The position numbers were made by a program, and so were the translations under genes. This document shows positions 32,711-42,047 of a stretch of DNA of 50,614 nucleotides, piece after piece (the first letter of the stretch is position 1; each line of letters starts with the position of its first letter). The stretch comes from Herbaspirillum sp. (lineage in GTDB: Bacteria > Pseudomonadota > Gammaproteobacteria > Burkholderiales > Burkholderiaceae_D). The notes beneath the pieces were generated by a model that was not told where the DNA came from, searched no databases, and saw only the letters and a list, made by a program, of their open reading frames with translations. Location: NCBI GenBank assembly GCA_028292625.1, contig JAQGLY010000006.1:1-50614 (forward strand). The letters run 5' to 3'.

Positions 32711-34969
32711 CTAGAACGCAAGACGATACGCTTCATTTGTAACGCTCAGGCGTTTTGCGAGCACCTTTACAACAAAATTATGCAATTGCAGCGCCGTGGC
32801 CGGATCTTCCGCTTCCAGCATCCGCAACTGGGGCACGGTCAGCTTGCGCACCCGGGTCAGGCCGTCGGTCACCACATCGGCGGTGCGCGTCTGTCCGGTA
32901 TAAAGCGACATTTCACCGACAATAGTGCCGCTGCCGAAAGAACGCAAACGCATTTTTTTACCGGCCTCCAATGTCAGCCAGATGCTGACCCTCCCCGACT
33001 CGATAAAATACATGCAATCGCCGGCATCGCCCGCGTGAAACAGCGTGCTGTCGGCCGGCAGGTAGAGAACTTCCATCCGGTTCAGCAGGCTATGCAATTG
33101 ATCCTTGCTGAAATGCTCGACCAGGATGGCCGGCATCTCCGGTTCGCCGACGCGTTTTTGCAACCGCTCCAGCAAATCTTCTTCAAGCCATTCGAGCGCC
33201 GCATCCAGATCGGCGAATTCGCGCACCGCGGCGGTCGAAGCGCCGATATCGGCGATCTGCAAACGGTGTGCCGGCTGCATGCCCGTCAGCACCAATGTGG
33301 TGCCTTTCTGTTCGCAGATCTGGGCCAGTTTGCCGAAGCACTGCGAGGTCGACGCGTCCATGCCCTGCACGCGGCGAAAATCGACAATAATGCATTCCCG
33401 CGGCGTTTTCAATTGCTCGCGCACCCGGTTGACCACCTGAGTGGCGCTGCCGAAAAACAGGAAGCCCTGCAGGCACAAGCCGTAGGCGCGCGCGCCATGT
33501 TCCTGCAATAGCGCGATCACTTCCAGCGGACGTTCGACCTTGGACATCATCGAGTTGCCGGTGAATTCGAGCTTGATGCAGGAAACCCGTCCATATTCCA
33601 CGACGAACAGCACGCAGGCCACCACGATGCCCAGCGCCACGCCGGCGACGAATCCATAGATCGTAATCACCACCAGGATCGCCACGATCAGGCAATATTC
33701 GGTGGCGGACAAACGCCGCCACGACTTAAGCAGCCACTCGACCAGCAGCAGCAGGCCCAGGCCGCACAGCATCCCGGCCAGCACCGGTTTGGGTAACCAG
33801 GCGATAACATCCGAGAAAAAGATCACGCACGCCAGGCAGATCAAAGCCGCGAGAATGCCGGTGGCGCGGCCGCGCGCGCCGGCCTTGAACGCCACCATGG
33901 TGCGGCTCATCGACTGGCATCCGACAATCCCGCCGAACAGGCCGGAGACCAGATTGGCCATCCCCGCACTGCGCAACTCGTGGTTGAAGTCGATATCCCG
34001 GCGCGCCGCCAGGCCGATGCCGGTCGCATTCAGCAGAATGGTCAGCGTCACCACCGCGATCATGGCGAACAATTCGCTGTAATGATGGCCTATCACCCCC
34101 CAGTTGATCGCGCTGGCTTGCAGCGACAGCGGCAGATGAAAGGTTTTCAGGTGCATGTTCTCGAACAGCCAACCCAGGCTGCGCGCCCGTTCGATATCGA
34201 TTCCGCTGAAGTGCAGGCCGATATAGAACACCGCGCTCGCCGCCAGCAGCGCCAGCGGCAATAGCGTTGGATGATCCCATTTCAGACGCGATCCCAACAT
34301 CATGGTCCCAGCCACGATCAGCGCCGGCACCACGACCAGCCAATGCAGATGAGCCAGCGAAGGCAAGGTATGGAAAGCCGGCGTGTGCCCGGTCGCAATA
34401 CTGAACGCGCCGCTGAGCAGCAGATAACCGTTGCCGGCGAGGAAACCGCCGACCACCGGAAACGGCACGTATTGCACCAGATTGCCGCGCTTGGACACGC
34501 CGACGGCAGTCAGAAAAACACCCGATAGCAATGTCGACAGCGTCATGGTCACCAGCATGGTGGCGACCATCTCCTGCACGCTGCTGCCGCCGGCGCGCAT
34601 TTCGACCGCCATGCCGCTCACGGTCAGCGCCAGTATGCCGGTCGCGTTGGAATCGGTGCCGGCGATCATGAACGGCAATGAACTGGTCAGCGATACCAGC
34701 AGCAGCATCGTGAACGCCGACAGCAGCACCAGCGGCAAGCCGGCCGCCAGCACTTCGCTGCCCGCGCTGCCGAACACCATCGCGCTGTAACTGGCCGCAT
34801 AGCTCAATGAAATCATCGCCACCAGCAATGCGGCGGGAATGTTTTGCAACAGGCCGGACGCGCCCGGCCGCGCAGCCGGCAGCGGGCGGCGGCTATGCAA
34901 TTGCGCGGCTGGTCCCGCGGCAGGGTTCATGGTCTGGTCTATTGCTGAATCGATAGCTTTGGTGGGCAT
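32711..34969 (-). CDS. SulP transporter with STAS and cyclic-nucleotide-binding domains
   Basis: A 752-residue SLC26/SulP-type inner-membrane transporter. About 44-460 holds the membrane domain with PFPVVGGFLAGNGYLL and FGGIVGCQSMSRTMVAFKAGARGRATG. Residues about 497-590 are a STAS domain (QGFLFFGSATQVV, IIVDFRRVQGMDASTSQCFGKL). Residues about 612-740 are a CRP-like cyclic-nucleotide-binding domain (LFHAGDAGDCMYFIESGRVSIWL); the phosphate-binding cassette reads GEMSLYTGQTRTADV, with Glu686 and Arg695 placed as in cAMP binders. SulP proteins move sulfate, bicarbonate or dicarboxylates; the anion is unknown here. It is divergent from a cyclic-nucleotide phosphodiesterase gene and near an adenylate cyclase, so direct gating by cAMP is a reasonable inference. 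Confidence 0.9.
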   Translation of the reverse strand: MPTKAIDSAIDQTMNPAAGPAAQLHSRRPLPAARPGASGLLQNIPAALLVAMISLSYAASYSAMVFGSAGSEVLAAGLPLVLLSAFTMLLLVSLTSSLPFMIAGTDSNATGILALTVSGMAVEMRAGGSSVQEMVATMLVTMTLSTLLSGVFLTAVGVSKRGNLVQYVPFPVVGGFLAGNGYLLLSGAFSIATGHTPAFHTLPSLAHLHWLVVVPALIVAGTMMLGSRLKWDHPTLLPLALLAASAVFYIGLHFSGIDIERARSLGWLFENMHLKTFHLPLSLQASAINWGVIGHHYSELFAMIAVVTLTILLNATGIGLAARRDIDFNHELRSAGMANLVSGLFGGIVGCQSMSRTMVAFKAGARGRATGILAALICLACVIFFSDVIAWLPKPVLAGMLCGLGLLLLVEWLLKSWRRLSATEYCLIVAILVVITIYGFVAGVALGIVVACVLFVVEYGRVSCIKLEFTGNSMMSKVERPLEVIALLQEHGARAYGLCLQGFLFFGSATQVVNRVREQLKTPRECIIVDFRRVQGMDASTSQCFGKLAQICEQKGTTLVLTGMQPAHRLQIADIGASTAAVREFADLDAALEWLEEDLLERLQKRVGEPEMPAILVEHFSKDQLHSLLNRMEVLYLPADSTLFHAGDAGDCMYFIESGRVSIWLTLEAGKKMRLRSFGSGTIVGEMSLYTGQTRTADVVTDGLTRVRKLTVPQLRMLEAEDPATALQLHNFVVKVLAKRLSVTNEAYRLAF

Positions 34970-35242
34970 CGCGATGACCGAAAGTGACGGGGGAAAGAGG
35001 CAACCCGGTGTGCTGGAAAAACAATTATCGAAGACACCGGATTTACCGCTTCAATAGAAGAGTTCATTGATTTAAACTGCCGCATATCTTACCATCGGAC
35101 CTTGCCGCGGCGCACGGTAAAACGGGCGTTTCGGCGCAGAGATTTATGACAGTTCCATGACTTGCAAGCCGCGCCGCGCGGTGCGCACAACGGATGACAG
35201 GAAAGCGCATTTGAAAACCACGCACAACATGAAGAAGCGCCG

Positions 35243-36022
35243 ATGAAAGTACGGATTCTCGGATGCAGCGGCGGCATCGGCGGCAACGGCCTGCGCACCA
35301 CCTGTCTGGCGGTGGACGACGATATCCTGATCGACGCCGGCACCGGCGCCGCCGACCTTTCGCTGCAAGCATTGACGCGCGTCGATCACGTCTTCATCAC
35401 GCATTCGCATCTGGATCACGTCGCCTGCCTGCCGTTCATCCTGGACAGCGTCGGCGAGCTGCGCTCCCGGCCGTTGATCATGTACGCCACGCAGTCGACG
35501 CAGGACATCATTCGCGAACACATTTTCAACTGGAAAATCTGGCCCGACTTCAGCACGATCCCGACGCCCGAACAGCCCTTCCTGCGTTTCGCTACCATCG
35601 CCGTCGGCGTCCCGACGGTCATCGGCGGCCGCAGCATTACCGCGCTGCCGGCCGATCACACGGTGCCGGCGGTCGGCTATCTGCTCGATAGCGGCAACGG
35701 CAGCCTCGCGTTCAGCGGCGACACCGGCGTCTGCGACGATTTGTGGAAGACGCTCAATGCGGTCGGCAACCTGCGCCATCTGATCATCGAAGCCGCGTTC
35801 CCGGATGAAGAGCGGGCGCTGGCGCAGCTTTCCAAGCATTTATGCCCCAGCCTGCTGCTGGAAGAACTGGACAAGCTTATGCGCGACACCGATATATCCG
35901 TCACCCACGCCAAACCCGGGCAGTTCGAACGCATCCGCCAACAGATCGCCGATGGCGTGGCAGCCCGCTCTTTTCGCCATCGCCCTGCCATGCTGCGGCA
36001 AGATCAGCTGTTCGAATTTTAA
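35243..36022 (+). CDS. class-II-like cyclic-nucleotide phosphodiesterase (MBL fold)
   Basis: A 259-residue metallo-beta-lactamase-fold hydrolase. The metal motif is THSHLDHVACLPFIL, close to the class II cAMP phosphodiesterase signature (HxHLDH). Other ligands fit LPADHTVPAVGYLL, FSGDTGVCDDLW and VTHAKPGQ, and IIEAAFPDEE is typical of the same family. The N-terminus MKVRILGCSGGIGGNGLRTTC is also usual. No signal peptide is seen, so it should act in the cytoplasm. Gene context (adenylate cyclase, cyclic-nucleotide-binding transporter) supports cAMP as substrate, but general MBL activity cannot be excluded. It is the only plus-strand gene in the 31010-45310 block and converges on the FecR gene with a 20-base gap. 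Confidence 0.75.
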   Translation: MKVRILGCSGGIGGNGLRTTCLAVDDDILIDAGTGAADLSLQALTRVDHVFITHSHLDHVACLPFILDSVGELRSRPLIMYATQSTQDIIREHIFNWKIWPDFSTIPTPEQPFLRFATIAVGVPTVIGGRSITALPADHTVPAVGYLLDSGNGSLAFSGDTGVCDDLWKTLNAVGNLRHLIIEAAFPDEERALAQLSKHLCPSLLLEELDKLMRDTDISVTHAKPGQFERIRQQIADGVAARSFRHRPAMLRQDQLFEF

Positions 36023-36042
36023 GACTGTAACGACGCGCCGGA

Positions 36043-36816
36043 TCATTGCGCCATGCAGGCGTTCACCTTCGCCGCGCCTATGGTCTGAGAACTCATGCCG
36101 TTTTGACTGATCGCCGGCGGCATCGTCACCTGCACGCTCTGCGCGGGCGGCACGATCACCGGCGGCGCATTCGGGCTGGACACATAGCCGAACTGCCCGG
36201 CATTGAACACCTGCGAGCCGCTCGCATTCTGCACCACGATCGCTCCCTGCGCGACATCCACATGCAAACCGTTCGCCGGTGTCTGGCCGCTGGCGGTCGG
36301 CACGCCGCCGCAATCGGACTGACAGAACAGCGCACCGAAATGCGTGCCGCGGATACCGATGGTGGCCGTCGGCGTATTGATCGTCACCGCATCGTGGTTG
36401 CGCTTGCCGACCAGGCCGGTGACCGCCCGCAAACCACCCTTGAGCAAATTCAGCACCACATTGTCGTGAGCCGGCGCAAGGGCGTCATAGGCATAATTGG
36501 CCACCACCAATTGCGACCCCGGCCGCAGCACCAGTTCGCCGTCGTCGGTAAATTTGACGCGGGCATAGGTGTCCTGCGCGGTAATCAGGGTGTCGCCTTG
36601 TATGACTTCCGATTTGACCGCCAGAATGCGGCTGGTCCCGGTTTTGTTTTTCGCCGTCAGCACCCCCGACAGATGGGTCACCGTGCCGGCCACGGAAGTC
36701 GGCGCCGGTATGGCACCGTTGGTTTGCGCGGCGGCGTCGCCGCCGGCCAACAGCATCGCGAAAGCGAATAACGGGCAGATAGCGCGCCAGGAAAATATTC
36801 TCATTGTCGATGGCAT
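36043..36816 (-). CDS. periplasmic FecR-domain protein
   Basis: A 257-residue exported protein. A signal peptide (WRAICPLFAFAMLLAGGDAAA) is followed by a FecR domain: AGTVTHLSGVLTAKNK, VKSEVIQGDTLITAQDTYARVKFTDDGELVLRPGSQLVV, NLLKGGLRAVTGLVGKRNHDAVTINTPTATIGIRGTHF. The tail is Pro-rich and ends VNACMAQ; Cys residues also occur in FCQSDCGG. Here FecR is not a sigma-factor regulator, since no anti-sigma region or ECF sigma gene is seen; stand-alone FecR proteins with TPS and CHASE2 cyclase genes are a recurring but poorly understood set. It starts 4 bases after the TpsA stop, so it is co-translated. The frame opens at 36879; 36816 or 36804 are the likely starts. Confidence 0.85.
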   Translation of the reverse strand: MPSTMRIFSWRAICPLFAFAMLLAGGDAAAQTNGAIPAPTSVAGTVTHLSGVLTAKNKTGTSRILAVKSEVIQGDTLITAQDTYARVKFTDDGELVLRPGSQLVVANYAYDALAPAHDNVVLNLLKGGLRAVTGLVGKRNHDAVTINTPTATIGIRGTHFGALFCQSDCGGVPTASGQTPANGLHVDVAQGAIVVQNASGSQVFNAGQFGYVSSPNAPPVIVPPAQSVQVTMPPAISQNGMSSQTIGAAKVNACMAQ

Positions 36817-36820
36817 CCGC

Positions 36821-39800
36821 TCAGGTGCAAACCGGCAAGGGTTTGCTGCCGCCGGGTTTAGTGGCGGGGTCGCTCGCATCCTCGCCGCCGCCGAAACTGC
36901 CGGAGGTGCCGCCTATGGTTTGTTCGTTCACTATGCTGCCTGTCGATGTTGTCGTAAGCGGCGGCGCCGCAAGCGAAGTAACTACCCCGTTCGCATTGTT
37001 GGTGGTGGTGACGACGTTCTGATCTACCGTATTGGTTCCTGCGCCTATCGGCGTCAAAGACGCCGTGGATAATAACGACGGCGGCAATGCGTTGACTATC
37101 GGAGGCGTCACTGGCGGCGTAACGATGAAGGTTCCCGATGGATTGGACGAAAACCCCGACCCGTGGATAAAGATGCCGGTCATCGTGGTTCCGTTCAGCG
37201 AGCCGTTAAGCGCCGAAATGGCCGCATTGGCCTGGATGTTATTGCCGGCGAACAGCGTGACATTGCCGGTATTGGAGCTGATCATGCCGTTCAGCACCAG
37301 GTTATCGGCGGCCGAACCGGTATAGCCCGCCGACAGGCTCACATCGCCGCTGGCGCTCACGCCGTCGACGCCTATCGTCAGCGGGCTGTGCGTGGCTATG
37401 CTGACTGTCCCCGCCGGCGCGTCGATCAGCCCGGCGGTCACCATCGCGCCGGTGTTGTCTATCGAGATATTGCCGGTGTCGCCGTTCCGAATCGCGCCGG
37501 TGGTCAGCACGCCGGATGCCGTCCCGGCGCTGGTGTTCGTGAACAGGATATCGCCGCTGCCGTTATTGGCGTCGAAAGCCGAAATCCGGTTGCCGCTGCC
37601 GTTGAGCGCGATGCCGGAGATGGCGCTTGCGTGGACCGCGGCCGCGGTAATCGCGGCGCCGCTTTGCGCCTGCACGATGGAGCGGATGCTGTTGAGCGTG
37701 ATGATCCCATCCCTCGGGCCCGGCCCGCTCGCCGTCATTGGGCCGTTGATGAGGATATCTTCGTCGCCCGTTTCGCGCGATGTCGATGTCAGGTCGATAT
37801 TGCGCGCGGTGATGCCGTTGGCGATGACCTCCAGCGGGCCCGCTGCGTTCAATGTCACCGTGCCGTTGGAGGCTTGAATCCCTCCCCCGCCCATGAACGA
37901 GATCGCGCCGCCGTTGTTGACTGTGACATCGCCGCTGTAATTGACAATGCTGCCCATAGCCATGCGGCCGTAATTCGTCAAGGAAATATCCCCGCTGCCC
38001 GTATTCGTGGCTGCAAAGATGCCGACGGTATTGTGTGGGCTGGTGAGCGCGATCCCCGCAGTCGCAGTGGCGGTAAGCGACGCCGTCGTCAACGAGGTGT
38101 TGGACTGTTGCTCAATGGCGCCGTCAAGCGCCGTCAATGCCAGGCTAATGGGCGAACTGATGTTGCCGAGCGACAGAACGCCGCTGTTCTGGGTGAACGA
38201 TCCTTGATCGAGATACATTGAGCCACCGACAAGGAACACCGAACCGGTCGCCGTAAACAGCGTCCCGCTTCCGGGGGCGCTACTGATCGTGCCCGCTGTC
38301 AGGGTGAGACTATGGGTGACGGTCAAATTATGCTTGAACACCAAATCACCGCTGATCTGCGAAAGATTGGCAATCGACGAGGTCGCATTCAAAACGCTGT
38401 TTCCCGAAAGCGTCAGCGTATTGCTGCTGCCCTGCAAGGCGAAATTCAATGCATTCACGTCCAGACCGCCGGTCACCTTAATTGACGCGTTGGCTGCGAC
38501 GTTGCCGGTACTGGTCGGAACGATGGAGTTGCCTGAACCGGTGAAACCGGCGTTCAGCACCAGGCTCAGCCCGCCAACACCGGCGTCGGTGTTGGCGCCG
38601 GTGTTGGCGTCGGTAATGGCGCCGTTAAGGACGATGTCTTGCACAGCGTTCAATGTGAGCGTCGCCGCTCGCGTGCCATCTGCTTTGCTGATGGTGGCGC
38701 CGGCGTCGAGGGTGATCGTTCCGCCGGTGGTGGTTCCGTCGGCCCCGGTCACGACGCTGACGCTGGTGCCGCTATTGAGCATGGCGCTGATAGTCGATGC
38801 AAGAATCACGGCGGTGGAACCGGTGGAGGTAATCACGCCTCCGGTAGGTGGCGCCGTACCGCCCTCAGTGCCCGAAGCAACGATGTGGATATCGTAAGGA
38901 TCGATATACCATGTCCCGTTCGCCCCCACGCGCGGGACATATTGCACCGTCAGCGAAGTCTTTCCGGAAGTTTCGACATACCCGCCCGCCCCCCCGCTGC
39001 CCAGCGCCGCAACGTCGCCGCCGATATTGGCCAATTGATCCGAATACAGCACGACATTCCCGCCGCTGGCGCCGCCCGCATCGATCTTCGAGCTCGCCTC
39101 GGTCACCAGTTGCTTCGAAGCCCGCAGGAAAATCTGTCCGCCCTGCTTCTCGACACTGCTGGCGTTGAGCGTGCCGCTGTTGTCGATCAGCGCCGCGCCG
39201 ATGCCGATGCGTCCCGCGGCGGCGATGATCTCGCCCAGATTGGTGACGTTGCCTTCCGCGCCGGTCACATCGATCGTCACGCCGGGCGTGCCGGTATCGA
39301 CCAGTTGCACCGTGCTGCCGGCGGCCAGCAGGACTTCGCCGCCGGGCGAGGTAATGACGCCGCTGTTTTGCACCGACGAACCGAGCAGGTAAACACTGCC
39401 GCCTTCAGGCGTGGTGATCGCCGCGCCCTTTTCGACGGTCACGCCGGCCGGTGTCGCCGCTCCCGCATTGAAATTCAATTTGTTTGCCAGGAAATCGGCA
39501 TTGCTGATATCCAGCGTGCTGCCGACGAATCCGCCTACATCGATCTTGGCCCCCGCTCCCACCAGGATGCCGGCTGCATTGATCAGGAATATTTTGCCGT
39601 TGGCCGTCATGCTGCCCAGCAGCTGCGACGGGTCGGCGCCGACGACGCGATTGAGCGTGGCCGAATTGACGCCCGGCTGCGAGAAGTTGACGCCGGCCTG
39701 GGAGCCGATGGAAAAACTCTGCCAATCGATGATGGCCTTGTCCGTGCTTTGCACCACCGCCATTTGGTTGCCGACCTGGGACACCGTAGCCTGTCCGGCC

Positions 39801-40099
39801 TGCAATACGGCGCCGGCCGGCAGTGTGCTGCCGACTACAGGCGCGCCTGCGTGAGCGGCAATCGCTGCCGTCGCCATCGCAGACGTTGCTATCGCGCGCG
39901 CCAGCCTGCCGCTCAATACCAGCCCCGAACGTTTCAGCATCCGGCGCAGCAGTAGCAACCGACGGCGCTGCGGACGCTGCATCAATACCATTTTGCGTCC
40001 GCGCCAATAGACGGTTGCCGATTTCAGCTGCGGCGCGGGGTCCGCCGTGACCGATGCCGAGGCGGTGGAAACCAGCGAAGGAAGCTTGGATGTCTGCAT
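36821..40099 (-). CDS. TpsA exoprotein, filamentous-haemagglutinin type
   Basis: A large secreted protein of 1092 residues. A long basic N-terminal extension leads to a hydrophobic signal (about 55-85, ending AIAAHA). The TPS domain follows: VVQSTDKAIIDWQSFSIGS, PSQLLGSMTANGKIFLINAAGILVGAGAKIDVGGFVGSTLDISN, GGSVYLLGSSVQNSGVI, the N-pro-N-type haemagglutination region recognised by TpsB. The rest is Gly/Ser/Thr/Asn-rich beta-helix repeat (recurring GDISLTN, GDILFTN, GNISIDN, GDVSLSA units). The protein has a single Cys, the penultimate residue of KPLPVCT. The start at 40099 is 1 base after the TpsB stop and has GGGG before it. Adhesion or biofilm function is inferred. Confidence 0.9.
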   Translation of the reverse strand: MQTSKLPSLVSTASASVTADPAPQLKSATVYWRGRKMVLMQRPQRRRLLLLRRMLKRSGLVLSGRLARAIATSAMATAAIAAHAGAPVVGSTLPAGAVLQAGQATVSQVGNQMAVVQSTDKAIIDWQSFSIGSQAGVNFSQPGVNSATLNRVVGADPSQLLGSMTANGKIFLINAAGILVGAGAKIDVGGFVGSTLDISNADFLANKLNFNAGAATPAGVTVEKGAAITTPEGGSVYLLGSSVQNSGVITSPGGEVLLAAGSTVQLVDTGTPGVTIDVTGAEGNVTNLGEIIAAAGRIGIGAALIDNSGTLNASSVEKQGGQIFLRASKQLVTEASSKIDAGGASGGNVVLYSDQLANIGGDVAALGSGGAGGYVETSGKTSLTVQYVPRVGANGTWYIDPYDIHIVASGTEGGTAPPTGGVITSTGSTAVILASTISAMLNSGTSVSVVTGADGTTTGGTITLDAGATISKADGTRAATLTLNAVQDIVLNGAITDANTGANTDAGVGGLSLVLNAGFTGSGNSIVPTSTGNVAANASIKVTGGLDVNALNFALQGSSNTLTLSGNSVLNATSSIANLSQISGDLVFKHNLTVTHSLTLTAGTISSAPGSGTLFTATGSVFLVGGSMYLDQGSFTQNSGVLSLGNISSPISLALTALDGAIEQQSNTSLTTASLTATATAGIALTSPHNTVGIFAATNTGSGDISLTNYGRMAMGSIVNYSGDVTVNNGGAISFMGGGGIQASNGTVTLNAAGPLEVIANGITARNIDLTSTSRETGDEDILINGPMTASGPGPRDGIITLNSIRSIVQAQSGAAITAAAVHASAISGIALNGSGNRISAFDANNGSGDILFTNTSAGTASGVLTTGAIRNGDTGNISIDNTGAMVTAGLIDAPAGTVSIATHSPLTIGVDGVSASGDVSLSAGYTGSAADNLVLNGMISSNTGNVTLFAGNNIQANAAISALNGSLNGTTMTGIFIHGSGFSSNPSGTFIVTPPVTPPIVNALPPSLLSTASLTPIGAGTNTVDQNVVTTTNNANGVVTSLAAPPLTTTSTGSIVNEQTIGGTSGSFGGGEDASDPATKPGGSKPLPVCT

Positions 40100-40100
40100 G

Positions 40101-41780
40101 TTAGAACCCCAATATCGCGCTGATATGCGCACGCCAATCGCCGCGCTGCGCATTCGCGGTTCCGGGATTTAATACCCGGGCCACATCGGCGCGCACATTG
40201 AAATCCTTTCCTGCCCCATAACGGATGCCGATGCCGGTGCTGGCGACGGTCACCATGGCCGGAATCAGGCTCGCGCCGAGATGGCTGTTGTAGCCGCGCC
40301 CCAGATCGTAGAACCCCAGCAGCCGCAAATGGCCCGCCATGTGCGTGCGCGCCGCCAGTTCCGGCGTGTACAACTCGGCATTGGCGACCAGCCCGCTGTC
40401 GGAAGCCACTTCGCGTTCATCGAAGCCGCGCACCGCCGCCGCCCCGACCAGGCCCAGCTGTTCGCTCGACACCAGCGGATCGGGCGCATATTGCAGCGTG
40501 CCGGCCAGGCGCACTTGCCAATCGCCGGACAGCGCCTTCAATAGCGAGGCGCCGCCGCGCACTACCGTGAAGTCGTCGCGCGTGCCGCGGTTTCCGGGGG
40601 TCAGAAAAGAATAGCGGTCGAAATCGGTATTGGCTCCGGTGACCGGATCGGTATTCTGGTGACGGGCGCCCAGCGCCAGGTTGCGCGCGAGGCCGATGTT
40701 GTAATCGAGCGCCGCGCCCGGACTTTGCCGCTGACCGATGTATGTGACGCTGACAGGCCGCGTGATGTAGGGCGTGCATGGCCCGGTCGGGGCCAGAGTA
40801 TTGATGTCTACCCCGCCGAAGGTGCAGCTCGAATCGATTTTCTTGTAGTCGATGCCGAATACGATCTTGGCGCTGCTCTCGCCCATGCGCGGCAAATAAT
40901 GATTCCAGCGCGCGCCGTAGATATCGCCCTTGCCCACGAAACCCAGCGCGCTGCCCAGCGTCGGCGAACTGGCCGGCGTATTCACGGTGGATTTGCCGTA
41001 GATGAAATCGAGGCTGTCGCCATACGCATACAGCGGAATCCGATAACCCAGCGAAAACAGATTCACGCTCACGCCGGACGGACTGTCCGGCGAGGTGGTG
41101 TAAGCCAGGGTCGCGACCTGATCGCGGTTCCACAGATTGTTCTCCTGCCAGGCCATCCCGGTGCGCCACTTCCCGGTGGCTGCGGTGCCGGTATTGTCCA
41201 GCGTGGTGAAAATGCGCCGCGGCTTGCTGTCGGTGACATCGATCTTGGCATCGATCTGTCCCGGAATCGGCGATACGCTCATCGTCACCGCCACCTGCTT
41301 GGCCGCGTTATCGTTGACCAGTTGGACTGCCGATGAAATGTCGCGCAGGTTGGGCGGTTCGCCGACCTTCAGCGGCCGCAGCCCGTCCAGGATATTGCCG
41401 TTATCGAAATATTGATTGCCATGGACTTCCACATGCCCCAGCACGCTTTCGACGACATTGATGCGCACGATGCCGCCGGTCAGCTCCTGCTCGGGCACAT
41501 ACACCTGCACCGCGGTGTAGCCGGCTTCGCGGTAGGCGCTTTCCAGCAGCTCCAGCGCTTTCTGGATGTCGCCGTAGGCGCGATCCGGTCCGCTCAGCGG
41601 AGCCATCAGGCGCCGCACCCGCTCGGCGGGCAGCAGCGTGTTGCCGTCGACCTGGAAACGTTCGATATTGAAACGGTCATCGTCTTGCTGCGCATGCGCA
41701 GCCAATGGAAAGCCGATCGCCAGCAGCAACGACACGCCGACCATACCCCCCAAGGCATGGGAAAACCGCGAACGCTTCAT
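40101..41780 (-). CDS. TpsB outer-membrane transporter (FhaC/ShlB family)
   Basis: The outer-membrane pore that exports the TpsA protein encoded next to it. The 559-residue protein has a signal peptide (GVSLLLAIGFPLAAHA), a POTRA region (FNIERFQVDGNTLLPAERV, AYREAGYTAVQVYVPEQELTGGIVRINVVE, HVEVHGNQYFDNGNIL) and a 16-strand barrel. The conserved loop L6 motif is AAAVRGFDEREVASD (VRGF), and the protein ends in Phe. ATGs at 41780 and 41792 both have GGGA upstream; I use 41780. It is the first gene of a tight tpsB-tpsA-fecR unit with gaps of 1 and 4 bases. Confidence 0.92.
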   Translation of the reverse strand: MKRSRFSHALGGMVGVSLLLAIGFPLAAHAQQDDDRFNIERFQVDGNTLLPAERVRRLMAPLSGPDRAYGDIQKALELLESAYREAGYTAVQVYVPEQELTGGIVRINVVESVLGHVEVHGNQYFDNGNILDGLRPLKVGEPPNLRDISSAVQLVNDNAAKQVAVTMSVSPIPGQIDAKIDVTDSKPRRIFTTLDNTGTAATGKWRTGMAWQENNLWNRDQVATLAYTTSPDSPSGVSVNLFSLGYRIPLYAYGDSLDFIYGKSTVNTPASSPTLGSALGFVGKGDIYGARWNHYLPRMGESSAKIVFGIDYKKIDSSCTFGGVDINTLAPTGPCTPYITRPVSVTYIGQRQSPGAALDYNIGLARNLALGARHQNTDPVTGANTDFDRYSFLTPGNRGTRDDFTVVRGGASLLKALSGDWQVRLAGTLQYAPDPLVSSEQLGLVGAAAVRGFDEREVASDSGLVANAELYTPELAARTHMAGHLRLLGFYDLGRGYNSHLGASLIPAMVTVASTGIGIRYGAGKDFNVRADVARVLNPGTANAQRGDWRAHISAILGF

Positions 41781-41819
41781 GGAATCCCGCATTTATTCCC
41801 ATATTTATTATTGTGGAAA

Positions 41820-41852
41820 CCCGCCGGACGACACTAAGGTCGCTACGGCGGG
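41820..41852. terminator. hairpin between cyclase gene and tpsB
   Basis: CCCGCCG (41820-41826) and CGGCGGG (41846-41852) pair, with an inner CGAC/GTCG stem. It stands between the cyclase stop (42048) and the tpsB start (41780) on the minus strand. No T run follows on that strand, so it may be a weak terminator or a leader structure of tpsB. Confidence 0.4.
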
Positions 41853-42047
41853 TCTCGTATTTTGTACTGAGTAATTTTCGCAATGTTACTTTACAAACCT
41901 GGGGCAAAGAACTGCAGCCGGCCTGCTTTACGCCATTTAATGAAAATATTGGCGAATTATTTGGCTTTTCGACACAGAAATTTCCATGAAGAAATAAATT
42001 TACCCGGACTCCTCGCTTCCGTTTCGGCGAGATGGACAGGACGCGGT

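Noticed and set aside
34970..35242. CRP/cAMP sites (TGTGA-N6-TCACA) around the cyclic-nucleotide module
   Set aside because: I found only isolated half-sites in the intergenic regions at 34970-35242, 41781-42047 and 44307-44416.
36043..36816. FecR protein as part of an ECF sigma / siderophore system
   Set aside because: No ECF sigma gene is nearby, and the protein has a cleavable signal instead of an N-terminal anti-sigma region.
37163..39955. Long plus-strand frames opposite tpsA
   Set aside because: Compositional shadows of the Gly/Ser/Thr repeats of TpsA; no recognisable protein.
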